Positions 1 to 5,443 of a stretch of DNA of 8,795 bases are shown here, one piece after another. This DNA is from Thermodesulfobacteriota bacterium (lineage in GTDB: Bacteria > Desulfobacterota > BSN033 > UBA1163), in assembly GCA_030024065.1 (NCBI GenBank), contig JASEIE010000163.1, forward strand, positions 1 through 8,795, written 5' to 3'. Numbering within the stretch: position 1 is the stretch's first letter; the number at the start of each line of letters is the position of its first letter. The notes beneath the pieces were generated by a model that was not told where the DNA came from, did no database searches, and saw only the letters and a program-made list of their open reading frames with translations. The position numbers and the translations under genes were made by a program.

Positions 1-409
1 TATCATCCCACTGTATGGTAGGCATTCTGTAAATTGCCCATGAATTAAATCTAAATTTATTCGCATACAATCTTTCAGTAACTGCTCCTCCAAGGCAACT
101 GCGGCTTCGCCAATTTGTTCCCGTTACATTCCCTTTAAAATCACTTTCTTTAAACCCGTTAAATATTTTCCCAAAATGTGATGTTCCTCTGTGGGTTTGC
201 TTAGGGTTTAAAATTTTTTTAGAATTACTTTCCTGTTTTTCTCTCTCCATCTCTTCAATTATTCTTTGTTGAAACTCTATGCCAGTTGAAATTTTCTCTC
301 CATTCTCCCACTGAATAATCATAGAATCGCCTTTAATTGAAATAACTTCAAATAGACCTTTTCTATTTTCATATTTATTTCCAACTTTGAACTGAATTTT
401 ATCACTCAT
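1..409 (-). CDS. Unidentified protein, N-terminal 136 residues, cut by the left window edge
   Basis: The frame is open from an ATG at 409 to the window edge with no stop, giving 136 residues. The start is supported by GAGG at 415-418, five bases upstream. Three parts are visible. Residues 5-42 are rich in beta-forming and glycine residues, in the style of a small SH3- or Tudor-like barrel (FKVGNKYENRKGLFEV, then IIQWENGEK). Residues 43-66 form a charged, helix-prone linker. From about residue 78 a new domain begins with HFGKIFNGFKESDFKGNVTG, then NWRSRS and FNSWAIYRMP. I have seen similar segments in uncharacterised bacterial proteins but cannot name a family or function. It lies downstream of the DUF262 gene on the same strand, 224 bases away, and has its own copy of the upstream element seen before that gene. 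A role in the same accessory or defence unit is inference. Confidence 0.7.
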   Translation of the reverse strand, partial: MSDKIQFKVGNKYENRKGLFEVISIKGDSMIIQWENGEKISTGIEFQQRIIEEMEREKQESNSKKILNPKQTHRGTSHFGKIFNGFKESDFKGNVTGTNWRSRSCLGGAVTERLYANKFRFNSWAIYRMPTIQWDD

Positions 410-468
410 ATTATCCTCAAATTGTCAAACCATAACGACCCTGTAGAAAATGCCCGTTATTGATTTTT

Positions 469-514
469 GATTGTAATATATACTGTTTTCAAAAATAAGG
501 AAATGAAAAGTACA
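469..514 (-). promoter_or_regulatory. Upstream element A, putative promoter/operator of the left partial gene
   Basis: Read on the minus strand, this 46-base stretch closely matches 2371-2417. Both begin with TGTA and end with the identical 12-mer TATATTACAATC, followed by an A-rich run. TATATT or TACAAT would serve as a -10 box, about 60 bases before the ATG at 409. No good TTGACA-like -35 box is seen. An outer inverted repeat, TTTTC (486-490) and GAAAA (505-509), surrounds the centre. That two unrelated genes share the element suggests a common regulator, which is inference. Confidence 0.45.
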
Positions 515-633
515 CACAAAGAGGGATTCTCAACCTACATTAAATGGTTGATGATTTCTATTTGAAACGCAGTTTAACGATCTAAATCAATGGTGCATCT
601 TTCTATCACTTCAAGAAAGGAGGTTAAAACTAT

Positions 634-2286
634 TCATCTTAGGAATTTAGTTATTGCTTTTGCTATCAATGTTCTGCGTTCCGAAAGAAAGTATATAAAA
701 TTTTCTGTTTTCCACAATTCCTTATCCTCAGGAATAAAATGGGCCTTTCGCATATCTCGTGTTGTCTCATTGAACAAATACTGAGATGGCGGAATATTGC
801 TTAGAGATGCATTTGTGGAACTTGATAAGAAAGTAATATTTGCTATATCGTTAACCTCAGCCCTATATTCAGCCAAAGAATACCCTTCATCTTCAGATCT
901 TTTCCAAGCGTTCCTATCCTTTATCATGAGATCAAAGGGGAAAATATGATGCAATTGAATATTTTTCGGCTCAATATCATCTAGGGGTGTGCGTGCGCTC
1001 CCCCAGTCAGTGGCATCCTTTTTCCTCATAAGTATATACATTAAGAGAAGAAGAACATTTTTTGAGGGTATTCCCCCAATATCGGTACCTCTAATCTTAA
1101 GACCACGGTAATACTGTCGTGTTTCCCGATTTAAGTTGTTAACCAATTCCAAAAGACCGAATCGTGGCTTCGAGGCCTCCACAAGAACCTTGAAATCCTT
1201 GCGTAAGGTAGAATCAGCGGAGCCCCCATAATGCTCAGAAAGTTGGGCTAAAAGAAAGAATTTCTTAATACTGTTGATTGCGGCGCTCTTTTTTTCAGAT
1301 GCGATGTAGTAGACCAAAGGCACTAAAGTATTTTTTGAAATGACGTACTTTGATTTATCCAGATGTAATTCGTTCTTCAGTATCCTAATCAACTTGTTGG
1401 TGGATATTTTTACCTTCTTCCAAGTCCTGTTTAGAGAGGCCTTGGAAGTTTTATCTTTATCGATTTTTTCTGAAAGTTTCTTAATCTGTGGAACGTTACA
1501 CTCTATGGCGGTAATTACCCTCATTAAGAAAGTCAAATCCAATTCATAATATTTTTCCTTCAATTCCTTTCTATAATCTCTGAATTCCTTTGTTATTCCT
1601 TGCCAATGAGGAACAATTTTCGCCAAATGAATCTCAGCCCCAGTCAATGGAGTACCCTGTGAATTCACTCTTGTAAAGATCTCTGCAACCGTGGAATAAT
1701 TCTGGTCTCTTATTATTTGAACAGGAAATATATAGTCTCTAATGTTTTGGACGTACCGCTCTATCTTTTTCTTCTTTCCGTCATCCAATTTTGGGTATTC
1801 AGCAGAATTATTAAGTGAACCATCGAACAAACTATTGTAAAGTACCCACGGGAAATTATAGCCAGCTGGAGCCTCTGTTGCTTCTATTTCGTTTGGAAAT
1901 TTCTTAAGATTTATATAAATGAAAGGCATGTCCTCTTCTAATTCGTTCAAAAGATCTTTTAGGAAATCTCTTTTAAGGATAACTGAAGATAATGCGGTTA
2001 ACCTCTGTTGACCATCGAGCAAAAAGTACCTTGGTAAGGCGTTACTAAATTTCTCAAGCCTCTCCGGTCGTACCAGTGATTTGACAAAACTGGCGTCCTT
2101 TTCTCTGGGTTCCCATAAGATTAGCGAACCACAAGGAAAACCATTGCTTATGGAATCGATCAATTGCTTAACCTGGTCTGATTTCCAAACGACATCTCTT
2201 TGGATTTCAGGAACGGCAATCCGCCCTTTTTCAAAATCATCTATTAACTGGCTTACAGACTTTACAGTAGAGAGCAAATTTTCCAT
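634..2286 (-). CDS. DUF262-DUF1524 protein, GmrSD-like (single-chain type IV restriction/defence candidate)
   Basis: This is a 550-aa protein. The N-terminal half is a DUF262 domain with a ParB/Srx-like fold: PEIQR at residues 26-30, VWKSDQVKQLIDSI at 33-46, the hallmark DGQQR at 91-95, and FTRVNSQGTPLTGAEI at 204-219. In known members this half binds or hydrolyses nucleotides. The C-terminal part matches DUF1524, an HNH-like nuclease domain, with HHIFP at 446-450 followed by VNDIANITFLSSSTN at 478-492, which supplies the conserved asparagines. Proteins joining both domains resemble GmrSD, which cleaves glucosylated hydroxymethylcytosine phage DNA, and related phage-defence enzymes. The start at 2286 has a strong AAGGAGG (2294-2300) seven bases upstream. 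Both key motifs are intact, so it looks functional. The gene is AT-richer than the carboxylase cluster beside it, consistent with horizontal acquisition. The modified base recognised, if any, cannot be told from sequence. Confidence 0.88.
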   Translation of the reverse strand: MENLLSTVKSVSQLIDDFEKGRIAVPEIQRDVVWKSDQVKQLIDSISNGFPCGSLILWEPREKDASFVKSLVRPERLEKFSNALPRYFLLDGQQRLTALSSVILKRDFLKDLLNELEEDMPFIYINLKKFPNEIEATEAPAGYNFPWVLYNSLFDGSLNNSAEYPKLDDGKKKKIERYVQNIRDYIFPVQIIRDQNYSTVAEIFTRVNSQGTPLTGAEIHLAKIVPHWQGITKEFRDYRKELKEKYYELDLTFLMRVITAIECNVPQIKKLSEKIDKDKTSKASLNRTWKKVKISTNKLIRILKNELHLDKSKYVISKNTLVPLVYYIASEKKSAAINSIKKFFLLAQLSEHYGGSADSTLRKDFKVLVEASKPRFGLLELVNNLNRETRQYYRGLKIRGTDIGGIPSKNVLLLLMYILMRKKDATDWGSARTPLDDIEPKNIQLHHIFPFDLMIKDRNAWKRSEDEGYSLAEYRAEVNDIANITFLSSSTNASLSNIPPSQYLFNETTRDMRKAHFIPEDKELWKTENFIYFLSERRTLIAKAITKFLR

Positions 2287-2600
2287 AATTGTACCTCCTT
2301 ATAAATCTTACGTAGAATCGTAACAATTTAAGAATAAATTAATTGGTGGAGATCCTCATCGGCTATTTTCGATTGTAATATACACTTTTCCCTAAAATTA
2401 GGGAAGCGAAACTTACAGGAAGTACTCATTTGGCAGGATAATGAAAATTGGACAGGATGCAAACCCTTCGACTGCGCTCAAGCAGGAGAAGGGTGCGCTC
2501 AGGGTCAATCCCTGCCTGCGGCTGGTAGTCTGAGTTTTCGGCTTAGCGTTCAGCCCGATATCAATTCGAGGGTTCACGCCAAAGGATTGACTTTTACATT
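2287..2600. other. Intergenic stretch between the DUF262 gene and the carboxylase block
   Basis: No coding potential was found on either strand in these 314 bases. Next to the DUF262 gene lies its AT-rich leader with the ribosome binding site (2294-2300) and element B. From about 2460 the base composition changes to GC-richer, repeat-like sequence. This part includes a 7-bp inverted pair ACCCTTC/GAAGGGT (2463-2469 and 2488-2494), two partial copies of TGCGCTCA, and an 8-bp inverted pair GTCAATCC/GGATTGAC (2504-2511 and 2584-2591). It resembles remnants of dispersed intergenic repeats and marks the boundary between the two composition zones. No clear intrinsic terminator for the carboxylase operon is seen. 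Confidence 0.5.
2371..2417 (-). promoter_or_regulatory. Upstream element B, putative promoter/operator of the DUF262 gene
   Basis: This is the counterpart of the element at 469-514 and lies about 85 bases upstream of the DUF262 start. The minus-strand reading runs from TGTA to the shared TATATTACAATC (2371-2382). Inside it is a perfect 8-base inverted repeat with a two-base centre, TTCCCTAA-AA-TTAGGGAA, at 2388-2405. It sits just upstream of the putative -10 box, where an operator for a dimeric regulator would be expected. Function is inferred from symmetry, position and duplication; the binding protein is not identifiable here. Confidence 0.5.
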
Positions 2601-2984
2601 CTATAAAATTTCTACTTCTAAATCCCCTCCTGCTTTTAAGGAAAGGGCTTTTTTTATATTCTGGGAGGCGATTAACTCCATTTTATTTTCGGGATAGCCT
2701 TCAACCAAAGGGAAGACAATGGCCCCTCTTATTTGGCCATTGATGAGGACGGGGTAGCATTGGGCAATACAAAAAGAGGGATCTTCGGGTTGAATCTCAA
2801 TCCCTTTCTTGGTTTTAAGCTTATTGAACGTTTGGAGGGAAGCGGGGTCATTGATCTCTAAATTGAGCGTTCCGGGATAGGGATCAATGGAGAGTTTTGA
2901 AATGAACTGTATTTTTACCCAGGGGATCTGGGTAAAATTTGAACTGACTCGGATTCCATCTGCGATTTTTCCTCGTATCTTAAT
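2601..2984 (-). CDS. DUF120-family protein, CTP-dependent riboflavin kinase-like; no canonical start codon
   Basis: An uninterrupted frame of 127 codons from ATT at 2984 to TAG at 2601 reads as a DUF120 domain. It opens with IKIRGKIADGI, has the family signature DPYPGTLNLEI at residues 34-44, FCIAQCYPVLINGQIRGAIV at 71-90, EGYPENKMELIA at 95-106, and ends in LKAGGDLEVEIL. Family members (archaeal RibK) phosphorylate riboflavin to FMN using CTP. The usual glycine-rich GLGEG loop near residue 10 is not preserved, so kinase activity is uncertain. No ATG, GTG or TTG lies between the upstream TGA (3006-3008) and the conserved domain. A possible site, GGAG at 2992-2995, stands seven bases before ATT. 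Either a rare ATT start is used, or the original start was lost to the repeat at 3001-3070. The gene follows ubiX in the same direction, and FMN is the UbiX substrate, so FMN supply for prenyl-FMN is an attractive but unproven role. Confidence 0.7.
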   Translation of the reverse strand: MKIRGKIADGIRVSSNFTQIPWVKIQFISKLSIDPYPGTLNLEINDPASLQTFNKLKTKKGIEIQPEDPSFCIAQCYPVLINGQIRGAIVFPLVEGYPENKMELIASQNIKKALSLKAGGDLEVEIL

Positions 2985-3000
2985 TTTATGGCTCCAATAG

Positions 3001-3070
3001 ACCCCTCACCCCTGCCTACCGGCAGGCAGGCTTCCCCTCTCCCCGATGGGGAGAGGGGAAGGGTTGGCGG
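3001..3070. repeat. GC-rich double-hairpin repeat between ubiX and the DUF120 frame
   Basis: A perfect 14-bp inverted repeat at 3031-3044 and 3048-3061 with a three-base loop (GAT) would form a very stable hairpin. It is preceded by a second palindromic block, CCTGCC-TACC-GGCAGG, at 3011-3026. Together they fill nearly all of the spacer after the ubiX stop. No T-run follows the long stem on either strand, so it is not a typical intrinsic terminator. It looks like a dispersed REP-like intergenic element. On the minus strand it supplies the TGA (3006-3008) that closes off the DUF120 frame upstream. Confidence 0.75.
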
Positions 3071-3071
3071 G

Positions 3072-3671
3072 TTAATCCTTGAATCCTTTCTTTCTTAGAG
3101 TCTTTTTCACCGCGGGACTCCCCCACCGATTGAAGAGATGATGATTGATCCCGAAAGAGTCGAGGACCTTGCCCACGGTATGGTTGATGAGATCGTCAAT
3201 CGTCCTGGGAAAGAAGTAGAAGGCAGGGAGGGGTGGAAGGATGATGGCGCCCAGATCAGCAAGTTTCACCATTAAATCGAGATGACCTTTATGAAGAGGC
3301 GTTTCCCTCACCACGGCCACCAGTCTCCGCCTCTCTTTAAGGGTTACATCAGCAGCCCGGATCAGAAGATTTTCGTTAAAGGAGTTGGCGATGGCAGAGA
3401 GGCTTTTGATGGAGCAGGGGATGACCACCATCCCTTCCGACTGGAAGGAACCGCTCGAGATGTCGGCTCCCAGATCATTCATATCATAGACCACCTTTGC
3501 GAGAGATTTTACTTTCTCCACTTTCCAGTTGGTTTCCATCAGAATGTTCTTCCGGGCAGCTTCGGTGATGATCAGATGGGTTTCCACATCCGAACGGGAG
3601 AGAACCTCGAGAAGCCTGATTCCGTAAATGACTCCTGTCGCCCCTGAGATTCCTACGATCAATCTCTTCAT
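3072..3671 (-). CDS. ubiX: UbiX-type flavin prenyltransferase
   Basis: A 199-aa protein of normal UbiX length. The family makes prenylated FMN by joining a dimethylallyl group to reduced FMN, the cofactor that UbiD-type (de)carboxylases need. Visible motifs in order are the N-terminal flavin-binding loop GISGATG at residues 7-13, IPCSIKSL at 84-91, KERRRLVAVVRETPL at 112-126, and ILPPLPAFY at 144-152, all at canonical spacing. The soluble Rossmann-like fold has no signal peptide. The start at 3671 is chosen over an in-frame ATG at 3686 because GGAGAGG (3678-3684) lies six bases before it and the longer form adds residues not typical of the family. The start overlaps the UbiD stop by ATGA, so the two are translationally coupled. 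Its job is most likely to activate the three UbiD-family proteins encoded upstream. Confidence 0.93.
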   Translation of the reverse strand: MKRLIVGISGATGVIYGIRLLEVLSRSDVETHLIITEAARKNILMETNWKVEKVKSLAKVVYDMNDLGADISSGSFQSEGMVVIPCSIKSLSAIANSFNENLLIRAADVTLKERRRLVAVVRETPLHKGHLDLMVKLADLGAIILPPLPAFYFFPRTIDDLINHTVGKVLDSFGINHHLFNRWGSPAVKKTLRKKGFKD

Positions 3672-5029
3672 GTTTTTCCTCTCCATTGCAGATTTTTTAA
3701 AAGAGGGGACATCCTCTTCTTTACCTTTTCAGGGACATCGACCTTTACAAACCCCTCTTTTTTAGGCCGGGTGGCATCGATTCCCAGTTTTGTCGTAAGA
3801 AAGCCTTCTTTCGATGAGGGATCAATCGGTTGGCCTCTGAGGTTAGGGATGAGGATCAAATCCCTGTCTCCCTGAAAACGTGTGGCAATGGCCCATTCGA
3901 CCTCCTGGTCATCTTCGGGATCCACATCCACATCCACTACGATCGCTTTTTTGACATTGGTAAAGAAGAGGGCGAGCGTTAGCGCCCTCCGGATTTCTCC
4001 TTTGTTGTCCGTATCAATGCTCATCACGACGTGGGCCCCAAACGTCTTTGGAATGAAATGGACTTTCTGGATGGCGGGGATTTCTCTTTTCATCTTCGGG
4101 ATGAAGTCGATTCCATGGACAAGGTAGAGCAGGTTGTCCACTTCGAGAGACCAGGGAACAATCGCATGGTAAAGGGCGTTTTTTCGGCAGGTGACGGCAG
4201 TGACCTGGATGGTTGGGCTTTTCGGAAAGCCCATATAATACCCGCTCGACTCTCCAAGAACACCATCTTCCTCTTTGCCCGATGGATCGATAAAACCTTC
4301 AATCGTTATCTCTGCCTGCGGGATATCGATATCCACGGTCCTGGCTTTGATCAGGGGAATCGGCTCTCCTTTCAATCCGCCGGCGAGAGAAAGTTTATCT
4401 GTTCCGATGGGTACCTTGAGAATCGAAGAGATGAGGACGAGGGGATCCGCTCCGATCACCGTGGCCACATCCATTCTTTTATTCTCTTTTTTATAACGGG
4501 CATAGATATCCGAAAGGGGTGGATTGAGAAGAGAGACGCCCAGTCGGTTCTCTCCCCTGACCTCCATCCGATGGAGTCCCCTCCCAACAAACCTTTTCTC
4601 AGGGTCTCTGGCCGAGGTGAGCCCGGAAGTGATATAGGGCCCCGAATCTTTATCATAATGGGTGAGGATAGGAAGGAGTTTAAGAAGGTCGATCTTCCCT
4701 CTTGTTGTAATAACTTCTTTTGGAGATGGGTCTGAAGTGAGGACCGGGGATATTCTCTTGTCCAATTTTAAAAGAACTCCTTCAAAAAATCGTCCGGAAT
4801 CAATCCCCAATGCCATGGAAAGTCGCTTTTTTGTTCCCAGGAGATTTCCGATCACGGGAAGTTTATATCCCCTGACCTTCTCAAAGAGGAAGGCCGGAGA
4901 CTCTTTCTTCCCCAGCCCAGAGAGGATGGTCGAGATTTCAAATTTTGGGTCAAGAGGGGTTGAGATGGATAGAAGATCCCCCTGGTCCCTTAACTCTTCT
5001 ATAAAATCCTTGATCGTTGAAAATGCCAT
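3668..5029 (-). CDS. UbiD-family (de)carboxylase, divergent active site, paired with UbiX
   Basis: A 453-aa protein of UbiD family length. It starts MAFSTIKDFIEEL and shows the family core: GRGLHRMEV at residues 149-157 with the prFMN-site Arg154, VIGADP at 191-196, QAEITIEG at 238-245, GESSGYY at 259-265, and the C-terminal TRFQGD segment. Several positions depart from the usual pattern by eye. The first glutamate of the ExxxxE pair (E277 in Fdc1) is Asp255, with Glu260 kept. The asparagine metal ligand before the Arg is Gly149. The usual histidine ligand seems absent in the NPPLSDIYARY stretch. It overlaps ubiX by four bases. As I recall, the Thauera phenol cluster also carries an extra UbiD gene next to a UbiX gene, whose role is unsettled. 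Possibilities are a separate decarboxylase, a subunit or a cofactor-handling protein. The start at 5029 is set by GGAGG nine bases upstream; an ATG at 5050 lies before that site and is rejected. Confidence 0.9.
   Translation of the reverse strand: MAFSTIKDFIEELRDQGDLLSISTPLDPKFEISTILSGLGKKESPAFLFEKVRGYKLPVIGNLLGTKKRLSMALGIDSGRFFEGVLLKLDKRISPVLTSDPSPKEVITTRGKIDLLKLLPILTHYDKDSGPYITSGLTSARDPEKRFVGRGLHRMEVRGENRLGVSLLNPPLSDIYARYKKENKRMDVATVIGADPLVLISSILKVPIGTDKLSLAGGLKGEPIPLIKARTVDIDIPQAEITIEGFIDPSGKEEDGVLGESSGYYMGFPKSPTIQVTAVTCRKNALYHAIVPWSLEVDNLLYLVHGIDFIPKMKREIPAIQKVHFIPKTFGAHVVMSIDTDNKGEIRRALTLALFFTNVKKAIVVDVDVDPEDDQEVEWAIATRFQGDRDLILIPNLRGQPIDPSSKEGFLTTKLGIDATRPKKEGFVKVDVPEKVKKRMSPLLKNLQWRGKT
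3678..3684 (-). promoter_or_regulatory. Ribosome binding site deciding the ubiX start
   Basis: GGAGAGG lies six bases before the ATG at 3671 and overlaps the alternative ATG at 3686. This argues that the internal ATG is the true start. Confidence 0.7.
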
Positions 5030-5038
5030 ACGATGATT

Positions 5039-5043
5039 CCTCC
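5039..5043 (-). promoter_or_regulatory. Ribosome binding site deciding the start of the second full-length UbiD gene
   Basis: GGAGG lies nine bases before the ATG at 5029 and downstream of the alternative ATG at 5050. The shorter start, beginning MAFSTIK, is therefore preferred. Confidence 0.75.
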
Positions 5044-5093
5044 GGAGCATTAGGGCGGCTCCCAGCTCCCACCCCTACTGTTTTCCTCTCTTG

Positions 5094-5124
5094 AAAAACC
5101 CTCTTCTTCAAAAGGGGGTTTTTT
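5094..5124. terminator. Weak terminator-like hairpin between the 85-aa gene and the UbiD-ubiX pair
   Basis: AAAAACCC (5094-5101) and GGGTTTTT (5116-5123) are complementary and enclose a 14-base loop, so either strand shows an A-tract, a short stem and a T-tract. The GC part of the stem is only three pairs, so termination would be partial. It could attenuate transcription from the upstream carboxylase genes into the UbiD-ubiX pair. Confidence 0.4.
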
Positions 5125-5126
5125 CT

Positions 5127-5147
5127 CCTCCCTTTGGAAAAGGGAGG
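5127..5147. repeat. Perfect 9-bp stem hairpin
   Basis: CCTCCCTTT (5127-5135), a three-base loop, and AAAGGGAGG (5139-5147) form a perfect inverted repeat. There is no T-run immediately after it. On the minus strand it precedes the terminator-like hairpin at 5094-5124 in the 144-base spacer. It may stabilise the 3' end of the upstream message or be a repeat remnant. Confidence 0.6.
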
Positions 5148-5173
5148 CTAGGAGGGATTTTAAAAGGCTGGTT

Positions 5174-5431
5174 TTAACTAAATTTATTCACCTCTTTTAT
5201 GATTTTAATCGACCAGGGTTTTTCCTGGAGCTGACCTTTCCCCAGCCTGACCCAGAGGAGGTCTGGATATTTCGATTCGGACTTTGAAACCATTGCGGAA
5301 ACATAGGAACCTCTGTATTTATATCTGCGATCGACTGGTGTGAGGTCACGAACGATTATTTCCATCTCCTGGTGTTCGTGAACCTGCGAAAGTTCCGTTA
5401 AGATGAACGTATCATACTCTTTTCTTGCCAT
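5174..5431 (-). CDS. Small protein, candidate gamma subunit of a phenylphosphate carboxylase-like complex
   Basis: An 85-aa protein of about 10 kDa starting MARKEYDTFILTEL. It is soluble, charged and without a signal peptide, membrane segment or cysteines. A middle YKYRGSYVSAMVSKS and a later LLWVRLGKGQL suggest a small beta-rich fold. I recognise no named domain. Its place directly after a UbiD-family gene, in a cluster with KdsC-like HAD genes, matches the small unique gamma subunit (PpcC) of Thauera phenylphosphate carboxylase in size and position. The assignment rests on context, not on recognised homology. AGGAGG (5438-5443) six bases before the ATG at 5431 fixes the start and overlaps the end of the upstream stop codon, so translation of the two genes is probably coupled. 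A TTG at 5446 extends the frame but lies within the upstream gene's end and the binding site. Confidence 0.8.
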   Translation of the reverse strand: MARKEYDTFILTELSQVHEHQEMEIIVRDLTPVDRRYKYRGSYVSAMVSKSESKYPDLLWVRLGKGQLQEKPWSIKIIKEVNKFS

Positions 5432-5437
5432 GTTATT

Positions 5438-5443
5438 CCTCCT
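5438..5443 (-). promoter_or_regulatory. Ribosome binding site deciding the start of the 85-aa gene
   Basis: AGGAGG lies six bases before the ATG at 5431 and shares one base with the stop codon of the preceding UbiD-family gene (5443-5445). This gives tight coupling and excludes the TTG at 5446 as the start. Confidence 0.75.

Noticed and set aside
590..784. Plus-strand frame of 64 codons at the 3' end of the DUF262 gene, with AAGGAGG near 617
   Set aside because: It lies antisense to well-supported coding sequence for most of its length, its start does not use the AAGGAGG, and the protein shows no family features.
2640..2665. T-run with a short GC-rich stem, looking like a terminator
   Set aside because: It falls inside the DUF120 coding frame, where these bases encode conserved-region residues, and the stem is poor.
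3001..3070. CRISPR repeat or tRNA-like structure in the hairpin block
   Set aside because: There are no regularly spaced direct repeats, and the folding is two plain hairpins without a cloverleaf or conserved tRNA bases.
3072..3090. UbiX C-terminus KKGFKD resembling the YGFKD/YGFED ends of the UbiD proteins
   Set aside because: The shared ending of the two UbiD proteins fits their homology. In UbiX it is only four residues and is most simply coincidence.
4031..4735. Plus-strand frame of 234 codons
   Set aside because: It is entirely antisense to the second full-length UbiD gene, whose conserved motifs are clear. The long frame is a by-product of codon use.
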